From: CAVVAE01 sp963746185
GTDB lineage: Bacteria > Actinomycetota > Actinomycetes > Propionibacteriales > Nocardioidaceae
Length of the DNA stretch: 64,000 bases
Assembly: GCA_963746185.1 (NCBI GenBank)
Contig: CAVVAE010000002.1
Location: forward strand, 186,001-250,000
Direction of reading: 5' to 3'
The notes beneath the pieces were generated by a model that was not told the DNA's origin, made no database searches, and saw only the letters and a program-made list of their open reading frames with translations. Positions 16,901 through 24,693 of the stretch are shown piece by piece; within the stretch, counting starts at the first letter, position 1; every line of letters begins with the position of its first letter. The translations under genes were made by a program, and so were the position numbers.

Positions 16901-18580
16901 GGTGACGAGGAAGTCCATCGCGTAGTAGTCCGACCACGCTTCGCCCATCGAGCCCGCGTGCAGGCTGTTCAGGGTCGAGTTGCCGCCAGCGTCGACCACG
17001 AGGCGGTTCGACAAACCGTGGGTGTACTCATGGAAGATGTTGTCGGCTGCGTCGGTACCGCTTGCCGGCAAGTACGGATCCTGGTTGGCCGTCGTACCTG
17101 GCTCGTGGTTGAGGAACATCGACATCGTCGGAGGTACGCCGTCGGGGGGTGTGCTCATGGTGGCATTGTCGATGTGGTTGCCGTCGGGCAGACCGCCGTC
17201 AGTGTTGGCGCCATCAAGCACGTTGAGCAGCACCGGGTCGCCGCCATTGAGCTCGAAGTTGCCCATCTGAGGAGTGAAGCCGATCGGGTCCGCCAACAGG
17301 TAGTCGTGGAACCTGCTCGCCACGACGAAGCCTTGGGTCGCGTCCTGCTTCTTGTTGACTCGCCAGGAGAACGGCACGTCCGGATCCCACGTGCACAGGA
17401 ATCGCGGCGTGCACAGGCTCGACACGTCCTGGAAGGTCTTCAGCGTGAACTGCGCGCCGTTCTTGGTGCCTGGGACGGGGGTCTTCTCACCCTCTTGCAC
17501 CAGGTCGTCGTCGTTGGTGTCTGCCCAGCTGAACACGTACTTGCCGCGCAGCCAGGTGGCGTTCTTGGAGAGATAACCGCGATCGAAGAGGTTGACCTTG
17601 GTCTGCTTGCCGCCACCAGCTTGGCCGGGCGCATTGGCGAAGGCCAGGGCATCGCCACGGTCTTCGTTGACGGTGCTGTGGCGGTAGAGCGTGCGGCCAG
17701 ACGCCGCGTCGATCACGTGCTGGTAGGCCTGCGCGTCGGACTGGGTGTAGGTCGACCAACCCAGGCGTACGCCGTCAGGAGTCACGAAGTAGACGAGCTC
17801 GGCCGTGTCACCGTTGGACCAGGTGGTCGTGTGTTGGGCATCGGTGGCGGTCTTCTCGGATGCGCTGGCAAGTGCACCGCCGGACTCTGCTCCTGCCTGC
17901 GAGCGAGCACTCGTCGCCGACATGAAGGAGTCAGGTGCGGCCGCCGCGAGCTCCGCCAGACCATGGACGGGAGCGCCCTGTACGGAGATCAGCGAACCGT
18001 CCTTGGCGACGTGCGCGCGTAGGCCGTTGCCGAACACCTTCACGCCGTTGTAGCTCTGCGTCCAGGACACGTGCCGGATGCCGTGCGTGTCAGTCGCGAC
18101 CTTGGGAGTGGAGCTGAACGAGTCGAGGTCGGCCTGGTCGAGACCGAACGCCTGCAGGTTGCGGGAGACATACCCGAGCGCGATGTCCTCTGCGGACCTG
18201 TTGCTCGGACCGGTGAGGAAGCCATCGCGCTTCGCCACGTTGGTCGGCGTGCCCGTCAGCGGGTTGACCGAGAAGACGCCCTGGAGCCCGAGGCGGTTGC
18301 CGAAGCTGGAGATCGCGTCGCCGCGACGGCCCAACAACTCTGCACTTGCTTGGGCGAGCATTTTCTGGCTCGACGACCGCGAGTCGTAGTTGCCGATGTT
18401 TTCGCGTGATGCAGAGCGATCTTGATGCGTCTGAGCCAGCGGGGTTTGAGACTTCGGTGCCACTGCGTCGCTGGTGGGGAGGCCCGTCAGGGCTCCCATG
18501 CTGACAATGGTGGCGGTGCTGGCGACAAGTGCGGTGATGGCTACGCGGCGGGATCGTCTCCCTGAGCGGCGCAATGACAT
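13925..18580 (-). CDS. Giant secreted protein: M36 fungalysin-type metalloprotease fused to 5'-nucleotidase
   Basis: 1551 aa from the ATG at 18580, behind AAGGGGA; an in-frame ATG 24 bases upstream is possible. A signal peptide follows a twin-Arg-like basic stretch. Residues about 60-250 are a propeptide (FTP-like) region. The M36 peptidase domain covers about 320-720, with zinc motif HEYTH at about 517-521 and a downstream GEAWSDYY carrying the third ligand. A carboxypeptidase-regulatory-like beta domain lies at about 735-815 and a discoidin-like domain at about 835-975. From about 990 comes a complete metallophosphatase/5'-nucleotidase: ILSFNDFHGHLEA, AAGDLIGGS, SVGNHEFDEG, VTGHTHQPYV and a C-terminal substrate domain (FMNTGGVRAPL). 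It would release both peptides and nucleosides outside the cell. Confidence 0.88.
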   Translation of the reverse strand: MSLRRSGRRSRRVAITALVASTATIVSMGALTGLPTSDAVAPKSQTPLAQTHQDRSASRENIGNYDSRSSSQKMLAQASAELLGRRGDAISSFGNRLGLQGVFSVNPLTGTPTNVAKRDGFLTGPSNRSAEDIALGYVSRNLQAFGLDQADLDSFSSTPKVATDTHGIRHVSWTQSYNGVKVFGNGLRAHVAKDGSLISVQGAPVHGLAELAAAAPDSFMSATSARSQAGAESGGALASASEKTATDAQHTTTWSNGDTAELVYFVTPDGVRLGWSTYTQSDAQAYQHVIDAASGRTLYRHSTVNEDRGDALAFANAPGQAGGGKQTKVNLFDRGYLSKNATWLRGKYVFSWADTNDDDLVQEGEKTPVPGTKNGAQFTLKTFQDVSSLCTPRFLCTWDPDVPFSWRVNKKQDATQGFVVASRFHDYLLADPIGFTPQMGNFELNGGDPVLLNVLDGANTDGGLPDGNHIDNATMSTPPDGVPPTMSMFLNHEPGTTANQDPYLPASGTDAADNIFHEYTHGLSNRLVVDAGGNSTLNSLHAGSMGEAWSDYYAMDFLVTKGYVPDTAANGQVLFDSYLTHHRAITRSEAIDCAPDATANLCTKAIGGKGGYTFGDLGNATGGPEVHADSEIWGQTLWDLRAKLGHKVTAAIVTEAMAISPADPSFLDERDAILLADQSIYGAAHKNAIWRTFADRGMGWFASASDGSDAAVVEDFSMPPSPSTPRYTVSGQVTDDQTGDAIEGAVVSIPGHASGVSNYTATTDASGRYSIQQVIAGDYPEIIAQAPGYKIEPKTADVDGDIEVDFSLRRDWAASSGGADLVEFTGPDYSNFGCGPQNAIDLSYGQGWSSDRGDGDAVDTPDPKYIVVKLPQPIEVSAFGVDPTATCGDAGSASAGDYRIEVSADGDTYTEVEDGQFTPADRGRVNEIPVGPLTGVRYVKFWIDDSQVEQLLEPGDVCSEGAAFDGCVFMDITELEVYGVPSDPTGAVEQDVQILSFNDFHGHLEATDTPQAPLPAGTPPVGGVEYLSAKVKALKAQQPTSTLTVAAGDLIGGSTFLSGLFQDEPSVEAMNELGLDVSSVGNHEFDEGTDELLRMVNGGCQPAPKGCFKDSNGDDIPYDGTGFDYLAANVIKDSDGEPLLPATSIKTVDGVKIGFIGMTLEGTPSLVSPGGIDTVEFMDEVETANAQAAFLQSEGVESIVVLLHEGGAQVLPAGQTLDIGGCVGLSGPIVDIANDLDPAIDMMVTGHTHQPYVCSIDDPAGDPRLVTSAASFGQVLTQTHLTIDLATQDVVRDESSAANLLVTRDITKDANETAIIDFWNTLSAPLGNRVVGTLAPDTSIVGDQSTCRCEETPLVDLVADAILWGTEAEANGGAEIAFMNTGGVRAPLLFPPSGTEQPGEITFRETYNVAPFNNILVTVDMTGEQIEDVLNQQFQRGVAGRRVMLSLGVSDGFTYEWAWEGDTPAPNTQPGAGTLGGHVVPGSMELNGVPIVAGDTYRVGTLNFLTEGGDAFTVFRDSTNKVGGDEDLHNLAEFFSDNPGLTPPADRVTGL

Positions 18581-18604
18581 TCGTTCCCCTTGCATGGAAT
18601 CCAA

Positions 18605-18743
18605 CGGTGTCGAGACGCCGGACTGGCGGACACTCCTCGGCAGACCCTAATGCCGGATTTGCTGTGAGGACAGCCATCACGTGCATTTTTTTTCGCCGTG
18701 TCGTCATACATGCGGCGATTTGGCCCTGACCGGGGCTCCCAGG
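18605..18743. other. Gap between the DUF1206 gene and the M36/5'-nucleotidase gene
   Basis: 139 bases upstream of the M36 gene on the minus strand. It contains a run of eight T on the plus strand (18686-18693), unusual in this GC-rich sequence, and presumably holds the M36 promoter. No gene seen. Confidence 0.35.
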
Positions 18744-19595
18744 CTAGGAGTTCGTGTCTGCGTAGCGCGCCCAAGCGAAGCAGTAGAGCCCGAAGCAGAC
18801 GATGCCCGCCGCGACGACCGCCAGCAACCACGGTCCGACGCTGTGGTCGAGCAGGGTCCGCAGCGCGACATCGAGGCCGCCGGCCTTCTTCGGATCGTGC
18901 TCCCACGCGGCCCACACGAACAAACCACCGATGACGGCAATCGCGACGCCCTTGCAGACGTAGCCGACCTGGCCGAGCTTCACGACCGCGCTACCGGAGT
19001 CGCCGGACGTGGCTCGCCCCTGCAAGTCCCTCTCGAACGACTTCGTGATGCCTCGTTTGGCCTGCATCACGCCGATCACGATGATGACGATGCCAACTCC
19101 GGCGACCAGCCACTGGCCGGCGGTCTGCTTCATCAGGTCTGCCGTGTACTGGTCCTCACTGCTGCTGCCGGAGCTGGCGTTGAGGGCGATCTTGATCGCG
19201 GCGATGCCGATCACGATGTAGAGGACCACCTTGCCGGCGGAACCTATCCGTTTCATCGTGCGTTTCGGCTCGTCGCGACTGCGGTGTCCCCAGATCGCTT
19301 CGAAGAACTGCCAGATGGCCAGCACAAAGAGACCGATGCCAATGAGCCACAGGAGCGGCTCGCCGTACGACTCCTGGCTGACCTGGTGAAGCGCACCTTG
19401 CTGGTCGGGCGCGCCGGAGTAGTCGCCGAACGCCAGCTGGAGAGCCAGCCAGCCGACCAGGATGTGGATGATCCCGTACGCCACCAGTCCGACGCGGATG
19501 CCGCGTTCGAACCAGACGTTGTCCTGAACCTGTCGGGCCGCGTTCTCGGCGTGGTCGCCGGTGCTGCGCGCGGTGTCACCTGTCACGTTGGACAT
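18744..19595 (-). CDS. DUF1206 membrane protein
   Basis: 283 aa with six predicted transmembrane helices in three repeats of two helices, the DUF1206 pattern. Repeat starts are visible as RVGLVAYGIIHILVGW, AGKVVLYIVIGIAAIK and VGYVCKGVAIAVIGG. Function is unknown; the family is widespread in actinobacteria and cyanobacteria. It lies between the M36 gene and hrpA, all on the minus strand, with gaps of 160 and 68 bases, so co-transcription is uncertain. Confidence 0.88.
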   Translation of the reverse strand: MSNVTGDTARSTGDHAENAARQVQDNVWFERGIRVGLVAYGIIHILVGWLALQLAFGDYSGAPDQQGALHQVSQESYGEPLLWLIGIGLFVLAIWQFFEAIWGHRSRDEPKRTMKRIGSAGKVVLYIVIGIAAIKIALNASSGSSSEDQYTADLMKQTAGQWLVAGVGIVIIVIGVMQAKRGITKSFERDLQGRATSGDSGSAVVKLGQVGYVCKGVAIAVIGGLFVWAAWEHDPKKAGGLDVALRTLLDHSVGPWLLAVVAAGIVCFGLYCFAWARYADTNS

Positions 19596-19663
19596 CTAGG
19601 ACTTCTCCCTCACTCTCGGCGGACTCTAATGCCGCAGTACCCATTCGGCTCGTCGAGGAACCG

Positions 19664-21679
19664 TCAGAGTTCGCGGAGCGCCTTTTCCACGCGCTGGACG
19701 GACACTGGCTGGGCAGTCTTGAGCTCCTGCGCCCAAAGGCTGACTCGGAGCTCCTCGATCATCCAGCGCACGTTCTGAAGCTCCTGGCTCGCCGGTTGTC
19801 CAGCCGGGAGGGCGGCGAGCCGGTTCAGGTACGACGCCTGGACTCCAGCCACCGATCCCATCAGCACCGCGTCACGCCGCGGGTCGGCCTGTAGCTTGTC
19901 CAACCGCACGCCCATCGCGGCCAGATAGCGCGGGTAGTGGCGCAGCGCGTCGATGCCCGCCTCGGCCACGAAGCCCGGATGGAGAAGCCGCTCCCATTGA
20001 CCCTTCAGGTCGGAAAGCGCCGGCAGCAATGCCAGCTCCGCCCGACCCGACAACCGCCGATTGACCTCCTGGCCGGCGGTCAAGACCCGCTGCACGATGC
20101 CCATCACGTCGCGCGCACGGTCTGTGCCTTCGACCCGGACCTGCTCGACCAACGCCTCGAAGCCAGCCTGGTCCCAGGCCGGACCGCCGTGCTTTGCCAC
20201 CACCGCGTCGACCGCACATCCGTAGCAGTCCTCGAGCAGCGCCGGCACAGTCGGATGAGGGGCGAGGCCGAGCGTCAGCTTTTCTGTGTTGGACAGCTCA
20301 GCAAGCAGGATGGGCGCCGGGGATCGGGTCGTGAGCATGAGCAGCCGGCGCGTGCCCGCACGCATCGCCGCGGCCTGCTCGTCCGCCGTGCTGAAGACCC
20401 GAACGCCTACGGTCTCGCCCTCATCGTGCAGAGCCGGGTAGCCCCTGACCTCATGGCCCGCTCTCGTCTGCACGTAGGTCTGCGGCAGCTCGCCGATGTC
20501 CCAGCCGGTCATGCCCGTGCGTTCGACGTCAGAGGCGGCCAGCGCGATCGAATCGCCCGCGGCCGAACGCAACGAGGTCCGCAAGGCGTTGAGGTCCTTA
20601 CTCTCCCCCAGCACGCCGCCGTCGTCGCCAACGACCCGGAAGGACAGCCGCAGATGGGGAGGCACCTTGTCGAGGTCCCACGCGTCGCGCGGAACCACTA
20701 CTCCCGTCGTACGACGGAGATGGCGCTCGAGGGAATCGAGCAACGGCTCTTCGCCGGGGCTGACTGACGACAGAAACTCCCGCGCATGGTTGGGCGCCGG
20801 CACGAAGTTGACCCGCAGCGACTTCGGCAGCGACCTGAGCAGCGCCACGACGAGCTCTTGCCGCAGTCCGGGCACTGGCCAGGAGAAGTCTTCGGCGCTC
20901 ACCTGGGTGAGTGTTGCCACTGGAATGTCGACCGTGACTCCGTCGGCCTCGGAGCCCGGCTCGAACTGGTAGTCGAGCGGCAAGGTCGCGTCGCCGTAGC
21001 GCCAGACGTCGGGGAAGTCGCCGCTCGAGACCTCGTCAGCGGTTTCGTGGACGAGCATGTCGAGCGAGAACGTCAACAGGTCGGGAGTGTCGTGACGCGC
21101 TTTCTTCCACCAAGAGTCGAAGTGCGCCGTCGAGACGACGTCGGCGGGGATGCGGACGTCATAGAAGTCGAAGAGCGTCTCGTCGTCGACCACGATGTCG
21201 CGACGTCGTGCCCGATGCTCGAGCGCCTCCGCCTCGTCGAGGAGGGCTTGGTTGTCGGCGAAGAACTGGTGGTGGGTCCGCCACTCCCCCTGCACGAGCG
21301 CGTGCCGGACGAAGAGCTCACGGGCGGCCTCGCGGTCGATCTTGCCGTAGTTGATCGGCCGCTCGCTGACGATCGGGACCCCGTACAACGTCACCTTCTC
21401 CAATGCCGTGACGGCGCCGCGGTTCTTCTCCCAATGCGGCTCGCTGTAACTGCGCTTGACGAGGTGCCCGGCCATCTCCTCGCACCACTCAGGCTCGATG
21501 CGTGCGTTCATCCGTCCCCACAGCCGGCCAGTCTCGACGAGCTCTGCGGCCATTACGAACGGTGGCTGCTTCTTGAACAGGCTGGAGCCGGGGAAGATCC
21601 CAAAGCGGGTGCCGCGGGCTCCGAGATAGTCACGCTTCTCGACGTCCTTCATACCGATGTGTGACAGCAATCCGGCCAA
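19664..21679 (-). CDS. hrpA: ATP-dependent helicase HrpA, C-terminal part (frameshifted gene)
   Basis: Carries the distal half of an HrpA-type DEAH helicase, starting in the conserved block LLSHIGMKDVEKRDYLGARG and including the long DUF3418-type C-terminal region. The reading frame stays open on its N-terminal side to about 21728, where it would join the upstream fragment through the residues LSKTPAAAEAIHRSLLAG. The ATG at 21679 is therefore probably not a genuine start. Either one base is extra near 21728-21731 or the gene is truly broken. See the N-terminal part. Confidence 0.85.
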   Translation of the reverse strand: MAGLLSHIGMKDVEKRDYLGARGTRFGIFPGSSLFKKQPPFVMAAELVETGRLWGRMNARIEPEWCEEMAGHLVKRSYSEPHWEKNRGAVTALEKVTLYGVPIVSERPINYGKIDREAARELFVRHALVQGEWRTHHQFFADNQALLDEAEALEHRARRRDIVVDDETLFDFYDVRIPADVVSTAHFDSWWKKARHDTPDLLTFSLDMLVHETADEVSSGDFPDVWRYGDATLPLDYQFEPGSEADGVTVDIPVATLTQVSAEDFSWPVPGLRQELVVALLRSLPKSLRVNFVPAPNHAREFLSSVSPGEEPLLDSLERHLRRTTGVVVPRDAWDLDKVPPHLRLSFRVVGDDGGVLGESKDLNALRTSLRSAAGDSIALAASDVERTGMTGWDIGELPQTYVQTRAGHEVRGYPALHDEGETVGVRVFSTADEQAAAMRAGTRRLLMLTTRSPAPILLAELSNTEKLTLGLAPHPTVPALLEDCYGCAVDAVVAKHGGPAWDQAGFEALVEQVRVEGTDRARDVMGIVQRVLTAGQEVNRRLSGRAELALLPALSDLKGQWERLLHPGFVAEAGIDALRHYPRYLAAMGVRLDKLQADPRRDAVLMGSVAGVQASYLNRLAALPAGQPASQELQNVRWMIEELRVSLWAQELKTAQPVSVQRVEKALREL

Positions 21680-23459
21680 CAGGGACCGATGGATCGCCTC
21701 CGCTGCCGCCGGCGTTTTCGACAGCGTGAAGCTTGAGCTGTTTGGCCACTTGGCGAAGCTGCGTGTCGAGGTCCTGCCACTCGCGCACTCTCAGGTAGTT
21801 GAGGAAGTCGGCTCGGCACATCCGCCGGAACGCACTCGAGGACAGCTCCTTCTGTTGCTCCTTCACGTAACGCCAGAGGTTGAGCAGGCTGGCGAAGTCG
21901 GACTCGGGGTCGCTGAAACGGCGATGCTTCTGGTCCGCCTGCTCCTGCAGGTCGCTCGGCCGCTCACGGGGGTCCTGGATCGACAGCGCAGCGACGATCG
22001 TGACCACCTCACGCAGACATCCGTTGCGGTGCGCTTCGATCATCATCCGGCCGAGCCGCGGGTCGATAGGGAGCTGGGCGAGCTGGCGACCGATCTTCGT
22101 GAGGCGGGGTTTGCCCTTGCCCTGGTCTTTGGACGGCGTACGACGTGCAGAGCCTCGGCGGCCACGTGACGGCGCTGTCGTGAGGGCACCAATCTCGTCA
22201 AGCAGCTGCATCCCCGCTGCGACACTTCGTGTGTCAGGCGGCTCGATGAACGGGAAGCGCGCCACGTCTCCGAGGTCGAGCGCTGTCATCTGGAGGATGA
22301 CTGAGGCCAGGTTAGTGCGCAGGATCTCGGGATCGGTGAACTCCGCCCGCGCCTCGAAGTCCTCCTCGGCGTACAACCTGATGCAGATGCCCGCGGCGAC
22401 GCGACCGCAGCGGCCCTTGCGCTGGTTGGCGCTGGCCTGTGAGATGGGTTCGATGGGCAACCGCTGCACCTTGGTGCGAGCGCTGAAACGCGAGATGCGC
22501 GCAAGACCGGTATCGATGACGTAGTGGATGCCTGGCACGGTCAGGGAGGTCTCCGCGACGTTGGTGGCGAGCACGACCCGACGGTTGCGGTGCTGTGCAA
22601 AGACCTTGTGCTGCTCGGCTGCCGAAAGCCTGGCGTAGAGCGGCAACACCTCGATGGCGTCTGTGACGCGCTGCGGCTTCATCTTTTTCAAGGCATCGGC
22701 GGCATCGCGGATCTCGCGTTCCCCGGAGCAGAACACCAAGATGTCGCCGGGTCCCTCACGCATCAGCTCGGTGACGGCGTCGGTGATGCCCTGCGTCTGG
22801 TCTTCGACGAGTTCGCGGTAGCGCACTTCCACCGGGAACATCCGCCCCGAGACTTCGATGACGGGAGCATCGTCGAAATGTCGGGAGAACCGTTCCGGGT
22901 CGATCGTTGCCGACGTGATCACGATCTTGAGGTCGGGTCGTCGGGGCAGCAGCTGCTTGAGGTAGCCGAGGATGAAGTCGATGTTGAGACTGCGTTCGTG
23001 GGCCTCGTCGATGATGATCGTGTCGTAGCGGGAGAGCTTGCGGTCGCGCTGAATCTCGGCGAGCAGAATGCCGTCCGTCATCACCTTGACCGACGTCCGC
23101 TTGCTCGACCGGTCAGTGAAGCGCACCTGGTAACCCACCCGATCGCCGAGCTCGGTGCCGAGCTCCTCGGCGATGCGTTCGGCGACCGTGCGAGCGGCGA
23201 TCCTGCGCGGTTGCGTATGGCCGATCACCTTGCCCCGGCTTCCGCGGCCGAGCTCGAGACAGATCTTGGGTAGCTGGGTGGTCTTTCCGCTGCCGGTCTC
23301 TCCCGCGACGATGACGACCTGGTGGTCTCGGATGGCTGCTGCGATGTCGTCCTTGCGCTGCGAGACCGGGAGTTCGGCTGGGTAAGTGATCGTGAGTTGC
23401 GGGGGCTCCGACGACGTATCGACGCGCGTGGACGCAGACGTCGTGGGCTGGGAGGACAT
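21630..23459 (-). CDS. hrpA: ATP-dependent helicase HrpA, N-terminal part (frameshifted gene)
   Basis: 609 aa from the ATG at 23459 to a stop at 21630. DEAH-box helicase core: GETGSGKTTQLPK (Walker A), DEAHERS (Walker B), SATIDPERF, ATNVAETSLTVPG, and RKGRCGRVAAG (motif VI), followed by winged-helix and HA2 regions. The last genuine HrpA residues are about QLKL; after that the frame reads unrelated sequence for some 30 codons over the start of the other fragment. One extra base explains the break (AAG CTT c ACG CTG TCG). HrpA acts on RNA in ribosome rescue and mRNA processing. The helicase motor is intact even if the tail is not translated. Confidence 0.9.
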   Translation of the reverse strand: MSSQPTTSASTRVDTSSEPPQLTITYPAELPVSQRKDDIAAAIRDHQVVIVAGETGSGKTTQLPKICLELGRGSRGKVIGHTQPRRIAARTVAERIAEELGTELGDRVGYQVRFTDRSSKRTSVKVMTDGILLAEIQRDRKLSRYDTIIIDEAHERSLNIDFILGYLKQLLPRRPDLKIVITSATIDPERFSRHFDDAPVIEVSGRMFPVEVRYRELVEDQTQGITDAVTELMREGPGDILVFCSGEREIRDAADALKKMKPQRVTDAIEVLPLYARLSAAEQHKVFAQHRNRRVVLATNVAETSLTVPGIHYVIDTGLARISRFSARTKVQRLPIEPISQASANQRKGRCGRVAAGICIRLYAEEDFEARAEFTDPEILRTNLASVILQMTALDLGDVARFPFIEPPDTRSVAAGMQLLDEIGALTTAPSRGRRGSARRTPSKDQGKGKPRLTKIGRQLAQLPIDPRLGRMMIEAHRNGCLREVVTIVAALSIQDPRERPSDLQEQADQKHRRFSDPESDFASLLNLWRYVKEQQKELSSSAFRRMCRADFLNYLRVREWQDLDTQLRQVAKQLKLHAVENAGGSGGDPSVPVGRIAVTHRYEGRREA

Positions 23460-23591
23460 GGCGCTTTCCAGGATAGGTGTAGGCGACGGATGACCCCTGA
23501 TGCTGGTAGACACGGACTTTGGAGGCATTCCTGCCTCTCCCCTGTGCTTGTCCCCCACGCAGCGCACCCGCTGCAGAACGGATACACACAC

Positions 23592-24098
23592 ATGTCTCGC
23601 ACCCCCACCATCAGGACAGCGTTGAAGGCCTTCGTCGCCGTCGCCGCTGTCAGCGCCGCCACCCTTGCCCCGATGTCGAGCGCCAGCGCCGTCACGAAGC
23701 TGACCGACTCGCAAGCCGCGTCGCAGTTGTCGGCGTCCAACATCACTCGGAGCTCGAGCGGCGGATGCACCACCCGCTCGAACCCCACGTGCACGTCGTA
23801 CGAACAGATCAACCAGGCCACGGTCTCCGGCATCAAGACCTACAAGAGCGTCAGCGGTTGCGCGGTGAACATCACCGGCGGCACCGAGGTCGGACATGCC
23901 AGCGGCACCTACAGCCACTACAACGGCTACAAGGTCGACATCTCTCGCTCGACGTGCAACGACAACTACATCACCAGCCACTACGCCTACATCGGGCTCC
24001 GCGGCGACGGCTACCCGATGTATCAGGCCGCCTCAGGAAACGTGTACACCAACGAAGGCAACCACTGGGACATCGTCTACTACTCCTGCGGCTGCTAG
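23592..24098 (+). CDS. Small secreted protein resembling LAS-type (M15/hedgehog-like) metallopeptidases
   Basis: 168 aa from the ATG at 23592. A clear signal peptide ends near residue 36 (SASA). The mature part has Cys residues in GGCTTR, PTCTSY, SGCAVN, STCNDN and SCGC. It holds HYNGYKVD, matching the HxxGxxxD zinc spacing of LAS peptidases, and a C-terminal GNHWDIVYY resembling their second His block. A peptidoglycan-peptide substrate is possible; this is inference from motif spacing only. It diverges from hrpA with 132 bases between. An unusual pair of palindromes follows the gene. Confidence 0.75.
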   Translation: MSRTPTIRTALKAFVAVAAVSAATLAPMSSASAVTKLTDSQAASQLSASNITRSSSGGCTTRSNPTCTSYEQINQATVSGIKTYKSVSGCAVNITGGTEVGHASGTYSHYNGYKVDISRSTCNDNYITSHYAYIGLRGDGYPMYQAASGNVYTNEGNHWDIVYYSCGC

Positions 24099-24110
24099 CC
24101 CCCTCCCCCG

Positions 24111-24156
24111 GGTTTGCCTTGTTAACAAGCCAACTGGCTTGTTAACAAGGCAAACC
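24111..24156. repeat. 22-bp perfect inverted repeat made of two CTTGTTAACAAG palindromes
   Basis: Arms 24111-24132 and 24135-24156 are exact complements separated by 2 bases. Each arm itself contains the 12-bp palindrome CTTGTTAACAAG (24118-24129 and 24138-24149), centres 20 bp apart, about two helical turns. It follows the stop of the secreted peptidase by 12 bases, so it may terminate that transcript, or bind a dimeric regulator controlling the next gene. Confidence 0.8.
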
Positions 24157-24202
24157 TGCCTTGCTGACTGTGGATTTGCCTTGCAGAGTCCGTCGGTGTC
24201 CG

Positions 24203-24208
24203 TAGGGT
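24203..24208 (+). promoter_or_regulatory. Candidate -10 element of the PemK/MazF-like gene
   Basis: TAGGGT with TTGCAG (24181-24186) 16 bases upstream as a -35 candidate; the ATG at 24216 lies 7 bases downstream. The same bases can be read as an AGGGTGG ribosome-binding site, so leaderless and led transcription cannot be separated. Confidence 0.4.
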
Positions 24209-24215
24209 GGGCCGC

Positions 24216-24692
24216 ATGTCTCGGGGCCGTCTGCGTCATCGCCTTCGCCAGTTCCTTTCGAGATCGCGCAAGCCCAACCGAGGCGGCACCTCCTACAGCC
24301 AGCCCGGCGACAACGTCCAGATCGAGTACTCGCCCCGCGCCAATGGGCAGGCCGATCCCGGCGAAGTGGTCTGGACCTGGGTTCCGTACGAAGAAGACGC
24401 CACGCAGGGCAAGGACCGTCCCGTCCTAATCCTCGGCCGTCGCGACGGGCGCCTCGTCGGCCTGATGCTCACGAGCAAGGACCACGATCACGATGCCGGA
24501 CAGAACTCACACCCGAGGCGCCGCTGGATGGACGTCGGCACGGGCGCGTGGGACCGCCAGCGTCGCCCCAGTGAAGTTCGGCTCGACCGTCTCATCGAGG
24601 TGGACGCTTCGCGGGTACGACGCGAAGGTGCTGCGTTGAACCGACGCGTCTTCGAGGCAGTGGTCGCGGCCTCCCGCGCGTACTACGGCTGA
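24216..24692 (+). CDS. PemK/MazF-like toxin-family protein
   Basis: 158 aa from the ATG at 24216. A basic N-terminus of about 40 aa precedes a PemK/MazF-like beta-barrel region: PGEVVWTWVPYEED, KDRPVLILGRRDGRLVGLMLTSKDHD, then RPSEVRLDRLIEV. Canonical members are mRNA interferases partnered with a small antitoxin. No antitoxin-sized gene lies beside it: upstream are the palindromes, downstream the opposite-strand antiporter 1 base away. It may be a stand-alone family member with another role. Toxicity is not established. Confidence 0.8.
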   Translation: MSRGRLRHRLRQFLSRSRKPNRGGTSYSQPGDNVQIEYSPRANGQADPGEVVWTWVPYEEDATQGKDRPVLILGRRDGRLVGLMLTSKDHDHDAGQNSHPRRRWMDVGTGAWDRQRRPSEVRLDRLIEVDASRVRREGAALNRRVFEAVVAASRAYYG

Positions 24693-24693
24693 C

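Noticed and set aside
16325..18022. 565-aa plus-strand frame
   Set aside because: Antisense to the M36 protease domain, no domain or ribosome-binding site.
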